Notes: generated by a model not told the origin, from the letters alone. A DNA stretch of 64,000 nt from Nostoc linckia z4 (GCF_002608075.1 NZ_LAHA01000001.1:128757-192756); one strand, 5' to 3'. Shown: positions 27,578 through 36,572, counted from the stretch's first letter. Translations and numbers: made by a program.

Positions 27578-28825
27578 CTAGTGAATACTTTTACTAGAAT
27601 TTTGAAAAGTTCCACAATGTTTACAGTACGGCAAATGTTGATAAGTGAGATTATGGCAGTTTTCGCATTCTAAATATTGATAATAACCGCAGTGGGGGCA
27701 GTAGGAATCGCTACGCCGAATTTTTTTAGCACAGTTGACACAAAGTGATTTTTGAACTCTGTTGGCTGCTTGGACTTTAGGGTTAAAGACAAATTTTTGG
27801 AAAAACTTGATAATTCCAAAACCAATAAGTGGAATCAGCAAGATATAAACATAATTAATTAAGAAAAGTAATCCGCCAAAAATTTTGCTAATAATATCAA
27901 AGATGAATTGAAATATTGCTCCAATTTGTAAAAATTCAAATACTTTCGCTAACAGTGGGATAAAAAATATAACTAGCAAATGCCAGCTAATTAGAGAAAT
28001 TAGCCCATATCCTCTTCCTTCGGCAAATCTATGAACCGATAAGGCAATGATAATTAGCGGGAGCAAAAAAAGTAACTGAAACCCAAGTTGAATACTTGGA
28101 TACCAAAACGATGCTTTTTTATAACCTTTTTCGACTCCTAAAAATTGATTTTCATCTTTAATAAATGTAAGAAAAGCAGTACTTTCTGATTTAGTTAATA
28201 ATTGATTTTGCAGATTAGAATTTTCCTGCTTCAGTGTAGAAATTCCGCTGTTATTTTTATCTAACTCTTGTTTAGCTTTTTCAGCACTGACTTGATTAAT
28301 TGATTGTTCGCGGGGCTGACCTGCAATTTTTTCTAAGAGGGTAGAATCATATTTAGCACGAATATCGCGATTGGTTTGTTCTAATCTACTGATTTGCGTT
28401 TGTTTTTGTTCAATATTTTTGATGATTTGCTGATTTTGAGAATTGTTAATTTTGTCCTTATACTCGCCATACTTTAAACATGTTCCATCAACTTGGCCGA
28501 GATGTCCTATTTGTGCTTGTTGATAATTTTGCTGAAAACTATACTTAGTGTTTCCACTATAGAAAAATGAAAGCTTGACAATTTCATAATCCTTATCTTT
28601 AGTATTTTTTTCTCGGTAGTTTTGCCACTCCGAATAACATGGATAAGCTTGACTGGGACTGATATGCCATCTACTAATATCATCCAGTCCTACAAAAACA
28701 TTAACTAAGATAAAAATATCAATGAAAATAATCACAATCAAACTCACTTTATTTAGTGGTTCGTTGTTGATTTTTCTTGATTTATTAAAAAATTGACGCA
28801 AAAAACGGCGGATTCTGGCAAACAT
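27578..28825 (-). CDS. Membrane protein with coiled coil and double zinc ribbon
   Basis: 415 residues. A basic N-terminus and one helix (28-46), then a Gln/Lys/Glu-rich soluble part with a coiled coil (about 130-215, IKNIEQKQTQISRLEQTNRD). Three to four helices follow (about 235-345). The C-terminus has four CxxC pairs (CVNC-CPHC-CENC-CKHC), a double zinc-ribbon. The architecture suggests a membrane-anchored scaffold or sensor; I recognise no named family. AT-rich like its surroundings. Confidence 0.7.
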   Translation of the reverse strand: MFARIRRFLRQFFNKSRKINNEPLNKVSLIVIIFIDIFILVNVFVGLDDISRWHISPSQAYPCYSEWQNYREKNTKDKDYEIVKLSFFYSGNTKYSFQQNYQQAQIGHLGQVDGTCLKYGEYKDKINNSQNQQIIKNIEQKQTQISRLEQTNRDIRAKYDSTLLEKIAGQPREQSINQVSAEKAKQELDKNNSGISTLKQENSNLQNQLLTKSESTAFLTFIKDENQFLGVEKGYKKASFWYPSIQLGFQLLFLLPLIIIALSVHRFAEGRGYGLISLISWHLLVIFFIPLLAKVFEFLQIGAIFQFIFDIISKIFGGLLFLINYVYILLIPLIGFGIIKFFQKFVFNPKVQAANRVQKSLCVNCAKKIRRSDSYCPHCGYYQYLECENCHNLTYQHLPYCKHCGTFQNSSKSIH

Positions 28826-29112
28826 GTTGTATTTATAATCACTGGTAATTTAATCAAGATTCATTTTACGCGATCGCCATGTAATGCCAATTCTTTATAA
28901 ACTTCCAGCGAATAATTCTTAACTTGTTTCTTCCTTTGCGTCCTTGGCGGTAGCTTACGGCAAGTCACAAAGCATCTAAATTTAATCAAAATTAAATATA
29001 TTTATTAAAATCATCCTACCCCTAAAAGGGGATGGGATAACACGAAAGACTGTTGGCTGTCAACCGTCAACAGTTAACAGCCAACATGAAAAAATGTGCT
29101 ACCCCATTAAAC
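28826..29112. other. Intergenic gap with palindromic repeats
   Basis: Contains CTACCCCTAAAAGGGGATGG (a hairpin around 29,017-29,036) and a TGTTGGCTGT ... ACAGCCAACA foldback (29,050-29,085) of the heptamer class. No gene. Confidence 0.5.
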
Positions 29113-29847
29113 CTACTTCGCTGCGAAGTAAGCTTCTAGTGCTTCAGAACCGCCAATTAATTTACCATTGATAAAGACTTGGGGGACTGTTGTTGCACCT
29201 GTAACTGCTCGTAAAGAGCGTGTGGTAATATCCTTACCTAAAGTAATTTCTTCGTAATCTAATCCATGTTCCTTGAGCATAGCCTTAGCACGGGCGCAGA
29301 AAGGGCAACCCACTTTGGCAAACAGAGAAACTATTTCTGGCTTAACTGCTTTGGGGTTGATATATCTGAGCATTGTTTCTGCATCAGACACCTTAAAGGG
29401 ATCTCCTGGCTCTTCTGGTTCAATGAACATTTGATCGATGACACCATCTTTCACCAGCATAGAATAACGCCACGATCGCTTACCAAATCCCAAGTCTGAT
29501 TTATCCACCAGCATTCCCATACCTTCAGTAAATTCACCATTACCATCGGGAATTAGTGTAATATTTTCTGCTTCTTGATCCTTTGCCCATTCGTTCATCA
29601 CAAAAGTATCATTCACAGAAATACAAATAATCTCATCCACACCATTTTCTTTGAAAACCTTAGCTAATTCGTTGTAACCAGGGAGGTGAGTGGAGGAACA
29701 AGTAGGAGTATAAGCACCTGGTAAGGAAAAGACAACTACCGTCTTGTTGGCGAATAACTCATCAGTTGTCACATCTACCCACTCATTGTTTTGACGGGTA
29801 TGAAAAGTAACATTGGGAACTTTTTGTCCTTTGTGATTAGGCAACAT
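29113..29847 (-). CDS. Peroxiredoxin-glutaredoxin fusion (Prx5-type hybrid)
   Basis: 244 residues from the ATG at 29,847 (an in-frame TTG at 29,871 is less likely). Residues 1-165 are a Prx5-like peroxiredoxin with the peroxidatic Cys50 in [17 protein letters not shown]. Residues 172-244 are a glutaredoxin with the CPFC active site (Cys181, Cys184), TVPQVFING and GGSEAL. Such hybrids reduce hydrogen and organic peroxides with glutathione as electron source, the glutaredoxin domain recycling the peroxiredoxin. Cytoplasmic. A glutathione peroxidase lies 2.4 kb upstream on the same strand. Confidence 0.92.
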   Translation of the reverse strand: MLPNHKGQKVPNVTFHTRQNNEWVDVTTDELFANKTVVVFSLPGAYTPTCSSTHLPGYNELAKVFKENGVDEIICISVNDTFVMNEWAKDQEAENITLIPDGNGEFTEGMGMLVDKSDLGFGKRSWRYSMLVKDGVIDQMFIEPEEPGDPFKVSDAETMLRYINPKAVKPEIVSLFAKVGCPFCARAKAMLKEHGLDYEEITLGKDITTRSLRAVTGATTVPQVFINGKLIGGSEALEAYFAAK

Positions 29848-30192
29848 AATTTTACTTTCTGAACTAATCAATATCCAGTAATAACCTAAGATGAGATTAC
29901 TAGACTAATTTACCTATCAATTGGCTAAGAAACTTCATTAATCAACCAGTGGTCAGAATTCAGAATGGGGTACACCCAGTTTGTTAAGAGTAGTTATGAA
30001 TTAATGAAATCTTAACAAGGCAGAATTTTTGAATTGTGTTTCGTGCAGAAGGGGAAGCCTTGAAACCAATATTCATACCAAATTGGCATAGGAAGTATTG
30101 CTTCAAATTCTGGAACTTTTTAGTAAAGGCTTTGCTCCAAAATTCAAAATCCCAAATCCCAAATTGGTATTATTACTCAATTAGACTTTAAT
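29848..30192. other. Intergenic region with ATACCAAATTGG element
   Basis: About 345 bases. Holds the inverted-repeat element at 30,075-30,170 and simple AATTCAGAAT repeats; no gene seen. Confidence 0.5.
30075..30170. repeat. 96-bp element with ATACCAAATTGG ends
   Basis: ATACCAAATTGG (30,075-30,086) and CCAAATTGGTAT (30,159-30,170) are inverted with one mismatch. A second copy of the class spans 36,641-36,763. Confidence 0.6.
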
Positions 30193-31146
30193 TTATTCTG
30201 AATTCTGACTCCTGACTTCTGAATTCTTCTGGATAAATGGAACGATGGCTGCCACAAATTCAGCAGTTGATTCGTATGGTAAAAGATTGCGCCCATTTAT
30301 TTTGATGCCTTCACCTTGAGGTAAATGAGCCAAGTAGTCAGCTAAGCGTTCATTTGGCGTTTCTTTTTTGCCTTCTTCGCTAATACTTGATGCTGTTTCT
30401 CCCACAACTACTAATGTTGGCTGCTGGATAGTAGCAATTAAACTACTATAATCCCGTCGCCAAAACCCTGCTAAAAAAGAAAACACTGCATGGCGACTGG
30501 CGATATTTTCCGCACCTGCAACCAAAGTATTTATCCATTCTGTATCGACAGCACTATCAAAAGCAAATAGTTGGCGAGTCGAGAAAGAACGTAAAAATTT
30601 TGGCGTGCGTGCATAACGATAAAAACCATTCCCAAAAGGAGAATCTAACAAATTCCACAGGAATTTTTGCTGCCATTTTGGTGATTTTTTGGTAATTACA
30701 GGCCATGCTGGAGGCCCAGAAAGTACAAGTCCAGCGATTAAATTTGATGCCTTTTGCACTAATTCAATGGCCACTGGAAACAACGCACCTTGTACCACTA
30801 AAATCACAGGTTTTTGCACTATTGTTTGCAAAAAGTATTGCAATTGTTCTGCCCAATCACTAGGAGTGTAAGCCACATGGGGCATATCACTTTCACCACA
30901 TCCTAGTAAATCGGGATTGTAAATCAAATTTCGCTGACCTGAATTGTACCATTGGCTTTGAAATCTTTGCCAGAATTGCCGTGATAATCCGACACCAATG
31001 GGATGAATTAACACTAAAGGAATACCCTGGGGTATTGTATTACTTGGTTGATGAATTTCGTAAGCACAACGATAATTCTGCCAAGTGTAAAATTGGCTAG
31101 GAGATGCTGTTAAATCGGTTGTCTTAGCTACAGCAGATGGTTGCAT
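30193..31146 (-). CDS. Alpha/beta hydrolase with repeat-encoded C-terminal tail
   Basis: 317 residues, alpha/beta-hydrolase fold: oxyanion-hole region LVLIHPIGVGLSRQFW, strand YNPDLLGCGESDMP, and the nucleophile elbow position ILVVQGALFP. There the usual GxSxG reads VQGALF, so the nucleophile Ser is absent or shifted and catalysis is uncertain. Similar proteins are common in cyanobacteria. The last ten residues (NSEVRSQNSE) and the stop are encoded by an AATTCTGA-type tandem repeat, so the original C-terminus was replaced or extended. It follows the SDR gene by 20 bp, suggesting co-transcription. Confidence 0.75.
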   Translation of the reverse strand: MQPSAVAKTTDLTASPSQFYTWQNYRCAYEIHQPSNTIPQGIPLVLIHPIGVGLSRQFWQRFQSQWYNSGQRNLIYNPDLLGCGESDMPHVAYTPSDWAEQLQYFLQTIVQKPVILVVQGALFPVAIELVQKASNLIAGLVLSGPPAWPVITKKSPKWQQKFLWNLLDSPFGNGFYRYARTPKFLRSFSTRQLFAFDSAVDTEWINTLVAGAENIASRHAVFSFLAGFWRRDYSSLIATIQQPTLVVVGETASSISEEGKKETPNERLADYLAHLPQGEGIKINGRNLLPYESTAEFVAAIVPFIQKNSEVRSQNSE

Positions 31147-31166
31147 AATTCCTAGTTTAATACTTA

Positions 31167-31991
31167 CTAAAAAATCATCTGTGGATGAATCAACTCGTAT
31201 CCGGCTTCTTTGAGCTTTTCATTAGATACCCAAGCATTATATGGGCGAGTACTGGTAACAGAGGTATCCCATATAACTGGAGGTAAATGATGTTTGGCAA
31301 ATAAGCGATCGAGCAAATCTCGGCTGGTGAGATGTGCGTCATCCACTAAATTATAAACACCTTCTAAGCGACGGTGACGGGCAAATTCGATGGCAGCAAC
31401 AATATCATCTAGATGAATCCAATTTGTGATATCTTCGCCAGTGCCCGGACGACTTGTACCAGAATATCTACCAAATATTTTCAGCAATTCTCTGCCAGTG
31501 CCATAAATTCCTCCCAAACGGAAGATACAAACCCGCAAATTTTCGTTAGATGCTGATAGCAACACATCCTCAGTTTTGCGGAGAATTTGGGCATTTAAAT
31601 TAGCAGGTGCAAGTGGTGTTTCTTCATCTACCCAGACACCATTTCTATCACCATATACCGCATAACTTCCCGTGTAGATTAATTGCTTTACATTGGGAAT
31701 ATACCGCAAGACGGAAACTAAAGTATTGGCAGTTTGCAGATAAGTTTCTTCATAAACCTCCGCGCTTTTGGCACCAACACTCAAAAGTACAACATCTTGA
31801 TTTTGTAAAACAGATTTTAAAGTATCTGGGTCATTACCTTTAGTAACTACAACTCTTTGGGCTACTGATTGTAATACAGAAACACGCTCAGGAGAAGTTG
31901 TGGTTGCAGTGACAACAAAATTCATATTTTGCTGCCAATATTGAGCAACTTTATAACCAACATAACCACAACCAATGATTGCAACATTCAT
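31167..31991 (-). CDS. NAD(P)-dependent epimerase/dehydratase-like SDR protein
   Basis: 274 residues, extended SDR fold. Dinucleotide motif IIGCGYVGYKVAQY at the N-terminus, YTGSYAVYGDRNG (Ser-Tyr region, the YxxxK equivalent degenerate), and FRLGGIYGTGRE. Closest in style to YeeZ-like sugar-nucleotide or atypical SDRs. Substrate unknown. Forms a pair with the alpha/beta hydrolase downstream. Confidence 0.78.
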   Translation of the reverse strand: MNVAIIGCGYVGYKVAQYWQQNMNFVVTATTTSPERVSVLQSVAQRVVVTKGNDPDTLKSVLQNQDVVLLSVGAKSAEVYEETYLQTANTLVSVLRYIPNVKQLIYTGSYAVYGDRNGVWVDEETPLAPANLNAQILRKTEDVLLSASNENLRVCIFRLGGIYGTGRELLKIFGRYSGTSRPGTGEDITNWIHLDDIVAAIEFARHRRLEGVYNLVDDAHLTSRDLLDRLFAKHHLPPVIWDTSVTSTRPYNAWVSNEKLKEAGYELIHPQMIF

Positions 31992-32029
31992 GACAAGTTA
32001 AGTGAGTCTGCGTAAAAATTTGTCGTGGG

Positions 32030-32200
32030 ATAAGAGAGATGAGGGGATGGGGAGATGGGGAGTGGGGAAAGGGAAAGGGACAAAGGGGAAAGGAAAGATC
32101 CCTTCTTATCCTCTCTTACAAAGTTTGGATTGGAGGAGACCTTTGCTCCAACTTTGCGCCTTTTCCCTTTTCCCTTTTCCCTACCCGAAGGGTTTTGTCC
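32030..32200. repeat. Purine-rich STRR block between SDR and gpx genes
   Basis: GGGGAGATG and GGGAAAGG units (32,040-32,095), then the reverse-strand CCCTTTTCCC units (32,160-32,180). Together they can fold into a long imperfect hairpin between two minus-strand genes. Confidence 0.6.
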
Positions 32201-32210
32201 CATACCTATG

Positions 32211-32696
32211 CTATTTTGCTAATTCGCTCTCAATTGCGTTGATTAGTTCTGGTGAAGATGGGTGGATATTGCTTTTAAATCTAGCTACCACTTCACCTTG
32301 CTTATTCACTAAAAATTTTTCAAAATTCCAAGCAACATCGCCTGTTGGCTGAACAGCTTTGGTAAGTCGCTCATAAAGCGGGTGCTGTTGTGAGCCTTTG
32401 GCGTGAATTTTATCGAATAATTCAAAGGTAACACCATATTGACTTGTACAGAATTTGACAATCTGTTCGTTGCTTCCGGGTTCTTGCGCGCCAAAATCGT
32501 TACAGGGGAACCCCAAAACTCGTAACCCAGCTTCTTTGTATTTTTTGTTCAAGTCTTCTAAACCGCTGTACTGGGATGTATAACCGCAGTAGGAAGCGAC
32601 ATTCACGATTAAAAGTACTTTTCCTGCGTAGTCTTTTAATTGCTTGTCCTGGTCATTGATGGTTTTGACCACGATATCAGAAATTGTGTTACTCAT
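32211..32696 (-). CDS. Glutathione peroxidase-like thiol peroxidase
   Basis: 161 residues, full GPx length. Active-site Cys37 in VASYCGYT (a Cys, not selenocysteine, enzyme), Gln71 in GFPCNDFGAQEPG and Trp in WNFEKFLV complete the catalytic tetrad pattern. It reduces lipid or organic hydroperoxides; cyanobacterial members use NADPH/thioredoxin-type donors rather than glutathione. Cytoplasmic. Stand-alone. Confidence 0.92.
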   Translation of the reverse strand: MSNTISDIVVKTINDQDKQLKDYAGKVLLIVNVASYCGYTSQYSGLEDLNKKYKEAGLRVLGFPCNDFGAQEPGSNEQIVKFCTSQYGVTFELFDKIHAKGSQQHPLYERLTKAVQPTGDVAWNFEKFLVNKQGEVVARFKSNIHPSSPELINAIESELAK

Positions 32697-33026
32697 TTGG
32701 CATCAATCGGAATTGATAGGGAATATTGCCAAGTCTCCCATATTACAGGTACTTTGAAATCGATTTAGTTGAGAAAAGTACGCTACTAGGCACTGGGGAC
32801 TAGTCACCAGTCACCAGTCCCTAATCCCTGAACTTGTGATAACCTGTTTGTAAATTGCTCTATTAATCCGCTATTTCAAACAAAATCTCGGAAATATGCG
32901 TTGCTTTTAATACAAAAATTCATAGCTTAGTAATCAAACTACAGATGCACCAAAAGAGAAGTCCGATTTCAGGAAGCCCTACCTGAAGATAATTTCTGGC
33001 TGAAATAAAAAAATATGAGGTGAGCT
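32697..33026. other. Intergenic region with possible mtnD leader structure
   Basis: 330 bases between divergent gpx and mtnD. It has short CACTGGGGACTAGTCACCAG-type repeats (around 32,790-32,815). Two overlapping hairpins can form just before mtnD: ATTTCAGG (32,966-32,973) can pair with CCTGAA (32,982-32,987) or with CTGAAAT (33,000-33,006), the latter followed by seven A. No known riboswitch class was recognised. Confidence 0.4.
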
Positions 33027-33578
33027 ATGGCGATTCTCAAATTAGAAGATGATACAATCCTCACGGATATCAATGATATTGGTCAAGAACTCACACCCTT
33101 AAATATCCAACTCAACCGTTGGGCTGTGGGAGATAATCCAGAGTTACATCGTTTGCTGGCAGAAAATAGCCTCAATGATGATGAAAAAGAACAAGTACTA
33201 AAAGCACTGGATGGTTATTTTAACGAACTACAACAAACAGCAGGCTATCAGTCACGGGATCTGATTGTTCTCCATCCAGGAGTTCCCAACCTCGATGAAT
33301 TAATGGTCAAGTTTGACCAAATACACACCCATGCTGATGATGAGGTACGCTACGTCATTGATGGAGAAGCCATTTTTGGCTTTGTGCGTCCCGATGGTAG
33401 CCAGGTAGAACTGACAGTCCAAAAAGAAGAGTATATCAATGTACCAGCCGGCACCGAACATTGGTTTCACCTCACCCCAGCAAGGCGAATTAAAGCAGTG
33501 CGCTATTTTATCAGCACTGGAGGTTGGGTTCCTCAATACATAAATAAAGAAATTCGCCTTCATCGCGCAGTAGCTTGA
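33027..33578 (+). CDS. mtnD: Acireductone dioxygenase
   Basis: 183 residues, cupin fold. Metal ligands are visible as His100, His102 and Glu106 (IHTHADDE) and His145 (AGTEHWF). With iron the enzyme converts acireductone and oxygen into 2-keto-4-methylthiobutyrate and formate, the last oxidative step of methionine salvage. First gene of a three-gene operon with mtnX and mtnB; a GAGGTGAG ribosome site supports the start. Confidence 0.95.
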   Translation: MAILKLEDDTILTDINDIGQELTPLNIQLNRWAVGDNPELHRLLAENSLNDDEKEQVLKALDGYFNELQQTAGYQSRDLIVLHPGVPNLDELMVKFDQIHTHADDEVRYVIDGEAIFGFVRPDGSQVELTVQKEEYINVPAGTEHWFHLTPARRIKAVRYFISTGGWVPQYINKEIRLHRAVA

Positions 33579-33581
33579 AAA

Positions 33582-34250
33582 ATGCCGAAAAACCAAGAAA
33601 TGGCAGGACAAAAAGTGCAGCGAATTGTTTTTTGCGACTTTGACGGTACTATCACAGTGGAGGAAACCTTTGTTGCAATTTTGAAAAAGTTTGCTCCAGA
33701 ATTGTCTGCAAAATTAATACCAGAAATGTATGCACAACGGCTCACACTGCGAGAAGGTGTCCGAGAAATCTTGCAATCAATTCCATCTTCTAGCTATGGT
33801 GAAATTTTAGAATTTACTCGAAAACAACCAATGCGCCCAGGATTTTTGGAACTGCTGGATTTTCTGGACTTTCAAGGAGTACCCCTAGTGGTGGTTTCTG
33901 GGGGACTGCGAGGAATGGTACAAGTTGTTTTGGGTGCAACGCAACAGCGAGTTCATGCCATCCATGCCGTTGATGTGGATACTACTAATAGTCTGTTAAA
34001 AGTCCACTCGGATTATGAAGGAGAAACCGAACTGGTGGCCAAGGTACAGGTAATGGCAGAGTATCCCGTTAATGAAAAAATTGCCATTGGGGACTCGCTG
34101 ACTGATTTGAATATGGGACTGGAGGCATCTTTGGTATTCGCTCGCGATCGCCTAGCAGAGTATCTTAATCAATATCAAAAATCGTATATTCACTGGAATG
34201 ATTTTTTCGATATCCGCGATTATCTACTAAAATCATGGAGTTCAGGATGA
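33582..34250 (+). CDS. mtnX: HAD phosphatase of methionine salvage (HK-MTPenyl-1-P phosphatase)
   Basis: 222 residues. HAD motif I CDFDGTIT, motif II region VVVSGG, and IGDSLTDLNM (motif IV). It matches MtnX, which dephosphorylates 2-hydroxy-3-keto-5-methylthiopentenyl-1-phosphate to the acireductone used by MtnD. It starts three bases after the mtnD stop and its TGA overlaps the mtnB start. An in-frame ATG six codons later is an alternative start. Confidence 0.9.
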   Translation: MPKNQEMAGQKVQRIVFCDFDGTITVEETFVAILKKFAPELSAKLIPEMYAQRLTLREGVREILQSIPSSSYGEILEFTRKQPMRPGFLELLDFLDFQGVPLVVVSGGLRGMVQVVLGATQQRVHAIHAVDVDTTNSLLKVHSDYEGETELVAKVQVMAEYPVNEKIAIGDSLTDLNMGLEASLVFARDRLAEYLNQYQKSYIHWNDFFDIRDYLLKSWSSG

Positions 34251-34939
34251 TACAGCAAACCCTAGCCGATCCTCGTCTGGAGTTAATTGCTACAGCCCAT
34301 GACTTTTATCAACAAGGTTGGATGGTGGGAACTGCTGGCAATCTCTCAGTACTTTTACCTGATGGTAGCTTCTGGATTACAGCTAGCGGTCGCTCTAAAG
34401 GAGAATTATCACTGAATGATTTTGTGCGTATTTATCCAGACGGTAAGCAGGATTCCTCAAATAATTTAAAACCCTCCGCTGAAACCGCTATTCATCAGGT
34501 ACTTTATACCTTATTTCCCCAAGCAAAAGCTTGCTACCACATCCACTCAGTAGAGGCAAATTTAGTTTCTCGGTTTGTAACTGGAGACTCTTTACCTTTA
34601 CCACCTCTGGAAATGCTCAAAGGTTTGGGAATTTACCAAGAAAATCCCCATTGTCTGATTCCCATTTTCACCAACCATTTACAAGTTTCCCAAATAGCCA
34701 CCGACATTCAACAACGCTTCACAATTACCCCAGCCCAACTACCAGCCCTACTTATCCGCGACCACGGTGTTACAGTTTGGGCACCTTCCCCTGAATCTGC
34801 CCGTAACTACATTGAGTTGGTGGAGTACATTTTTCGCTATATGGTGGCTGCTTGGGGAGTGGGGAGATGGGGGGATGGGGGAGATGGGGAGATGGGGAGA
34901 TGGGGGAGATGGGGAAGACAAGGGAGACAAGGGAGATAA
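34247..34939 (+). CDS. mtnB: Methylthioribulose-1-phosphate dehydratase with repeat-encoded tail
   Basis: 230 residues, class II aldolase fold. GTAGNLSV, TASGRSKG, HIHSVEAN (zinc His) and LLIRDHGVTVW (second zinc site) are all present. It dehydrates methylthioribulose-1-phosphate in methionine salvage. The ATG at 34,247 overlaps the mtnX stop (ATGA) and has GGAG upstream; the ATG at 34,235 is less likely. From about residue 203 the protein is only Gly/Trp/Arg-rich (WGVGRWGDGGDG and onward), read from GGGGAGATG tandem repeats. The natural C-terminus has been replaced or extended by about 28 residues. Confidence 0.92.
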   Translation: MIQQTLADPRLELIATAHDFYQQGWMVGTAGNLSVLLPDGSFWITASGRSKGELSLNDFVRIYPDGKQDSSNNLKPSAETAIHQVLYTLFPQAKACYHIHSVEANLVSRFVTGDSLPLPPLEMLKGLGIYQENPHCLIPIFTNHLQVSQIATDIQQRFTITPAQLPALLIRDHGVTVWAPSPESARNYIELVEYIFRYMVAAWGVGRWGDGGDGEMGRWGRWGRQGRQGR

Positions 34940-34960
34940 GGGAGATGGGGGGCTGGGGAG
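34858..34960. repeat. GGGGAGATG tandem array at the mtnB 3' end
   Basis: At least eight degenerate copies of GGGGAGATG/GGGAGACAA. The left 80 bases are translated as the MtnB tail. Confidence 0.85.
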
Positions 34961-34975
34961 ATGAGTTTTTCCCCT

Positions 34976-35104
34976 CTGCCCAATGCCCAATGCCCAATGA
35001 CTAATGCCCAATGCCCAATGCCCAATGCCCAATGACTAATGCCCAATGCCCAATACCCAATGCCCAATGCCCAATGCCCAATGCCCAATGACTAATGACT
35101 AATG
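34976..35104. repeat. CCCAATG / CTAATGA heptamer array
   Basis: About eighteen copies of a seven-base unit (CCCAATG, with CTAATGA variants). The last copies (AATGACTAATGACTAAC) include the ATG used by the next gene. The reverse-strand version (GGGCATT) forms the array at 45,898-45,966. Confidence 0.92.
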
Positions 35105-35401
35105 ACTAACCAAACTATTCGCGTTATCGCCCATGTTATTGCTTTGCCTAACAAAGTAGAAGAACTTAAAGCTGTGTTGTTGGAACTCGTTGAACCAACT
35201 AGACAGGAACCAGGTGCAATTAAGTATGAACTTTTGCAAAATCAATATGACCCAACAGACTTTACTTTTGTGGAAGAGTGGATTTCTAATGAAGCGTTGA
35301 ATACTCACATGGACACACCCCATTTTCAAGAAGCAGCAGCTAAACTTGATGGTTTGGTGGCTGCTGCGCCAGATATCCGCCGTTACCATCTTTTGGCTTA
35401 G
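35102..35401 (+). CDS. ABM-domain (YgiN-like) monooxygenase/quinone-related protein
   Basis: 99 residues, a single antibiotic-biosynthesis-monooxygenase ferredoxin-like fold ([48 protein letters not shown]). Such small dimeric proteins oxidise or protect quinone-like compounds; the substrate is unknown. The start codon lies in the last unit of the upstream heptamer array and no ribosome site precedes it, so initiation may be weak or leaderless. Confidence 0.83.
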   Translation: MTNQTIRVIAHVIALPNKVEELKAVLLELVEPTRQEPGAIKYELLQNQYDPTDFTFVEEWISNEALNTHMDTPHFQEAAAKLDGLVAAAPDIRRYHLLA

Positions 35402-35573
35402 CATAATACCTTATTTCAGCTATAGGAATTTTTCCCGACTTCTGTTAAAAGTCTAATAATTAAATCAGAGTGCTATAAATTCTCAGATTGAAGCGATCGC
35501 TCCAGAATCAAGGCAACATTCTGAAGTATCTTGATCCTGAGACCTTAGTCGAAAATTTAAAGTTGCAATATGT

Positions 35574-36353
35574 ATGTGCCAATTGCTTGGAATGAATTGC
35601 AATGTCCCAACGGATATTTGCTTTTCTTTTGAAGGTTTTTCTGCACGGGGAGGAAAAACGGATCATCATAGTGATGGTTGGGGCATTGCTTTCTTTGAAG
35701 GAAAGGGATGTCGGATGTTTTTAGATGCCCAACCTTCTGTTGCTTCTCCAGTGGCGGAATTCGTGCGGAGTTATCCCATCCATTCTACCCATGTCATCGC
35801 CCATATCCGCAAAGCTACTCAGGGCGAAGTTGCTTTACATAACTGCCATCCATTCCGGAGAGAGTTGTGGGGTAAGTATTGGGTATTTGCCCATAACGGT
35901 AATTTACCAGATTTTCAGCCAGAAAATACAGGTTTTTATCAAGCTGTAGGTGATACCGATAGCGAAAAAGCATTCTGCATGATGTTAGAAAAATTACGAG
36001 AATGTTTTCCTCAAGGTGAGCCTTCCATAAAAGAACTCTATTCTGTGCTGCGAGAAATTACCAATGAAATCGCAAAATTCGGTATGTTTAACTATTTACT
36101 ATCTGATGGAGAACACTTTTTTGCTTATTGTTCAACCAAACTTAGCTATATTGTCCGCCAAGCGCCCTTTGCTGCTGCCCATTTGATTGACCAAGATATG
36201 ACTGTTGATTTTCGAGAAGTGACTACCGAACGCGATCGCGTCGCCGTCATCGCTACCACTCCTCTAACTGACAATGAAGTTTGGACACAAATCCAACCCG
36301 GAGAATTGCTAGTATTTCAGGATGGATTACCGTCGAAATATGCTTCCAGTTAA
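35574..36353 (+). CDS. Class II glutamine amidotransferase (YafJ-like)
   Basis: 259 residues. Mature Cys2 nucleophile right after the start Met (MCQLLGMN), HHSDGWGIAFF and HIRKATQG (glutamine site), and VFAHNGNL, as in the YafJ/DUF stand-alone GATase II family. It would hydrolyse glutamine or a gamma-glutamyl compound; relatives act on gamma-glutamyl-hercynyl-cysteine sulfoxide or unknown substrates. No ergothioneine partner gene is adjacent. Confidence 0.85.
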   Translation: MCQLLGMNCNVPTDICFSFEGFSARGGKTDHHSDGWGIAFFEGKGCRMFLDAQPSVASPVAEFVRSYPIHSTHVIAHIRKATQGEVALHNCHPFRRELWGKYWVFAHNGNLPDFQPENTGFYQAVGDTDSEKAFCMMLEKLRECFPQGEPSIKELYSVLREITNEIAKFGMFNYLLSDGEHFFAYCSTKLSYIVRQAPFAAAHLIDQDMTVDFREVTTERDRVAVIATTPLTDNEVWTQIQPGELLVFQDGLPSKYASS

Positions 36354-36378
36354 CAGTGGATGTAGGCTCAATACGGTT

Positions 36379-36443
36379 CGGGGAAAGGGGAAAGGGAAAA
36401 GGGGAAAGGGGAAAGGGGAAAGGGAAAAGGGGAAAGGGGAAAG
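36379..36443. repeat. GGGGAAA purine tandem array
   Basis: About nine copies of GGGGAAAGG/GGGAAAA. Strand-asymmetric purine run; the same unit recurs at 51,655-51,680 and 57,748-57,777. Confidence 0.85.
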
Positions 36444-36457
36444 GTTTCAAATACATC

Positions 36458-36572
36458 AGACCTCTTGCACAAGAGTGCAAAAAGCACTGTTGTGGTCAAA
36501 GGGATGCATCTTTATTGGGGAAAGGGAAAATACCAAACATGCACCCCCTTTCCCGACTTCTCTTAGAAGTCT
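36458..36572. repeat. AGACTTCT-ended element, copy 1
   Basis: The reverse complement of the 51,635-51,760 element: AGACCTCTTGCACAAGAG at one end and GACTTCTCTTAGAAGTCT at the other, with shared ATCTTTATTGGGGAAAGGG in the middle. A fragment of the same end lies at 35,436-35,453. Confidence 0.75.

Noticed and set aside
34748-35088. Several overlapping minus-strand frames rich in Trp, Gly, His and Pro
   Set aside because: They are translations of GGGGAGATG and CCCAATG tandem repeats; the periodic peptide is a by-product of the array.
34976-35104. CRISPR-like regularity
   Set aside because: The unit is a seven-base tandem repeat with no spacers, and there are no cas genes in the window.
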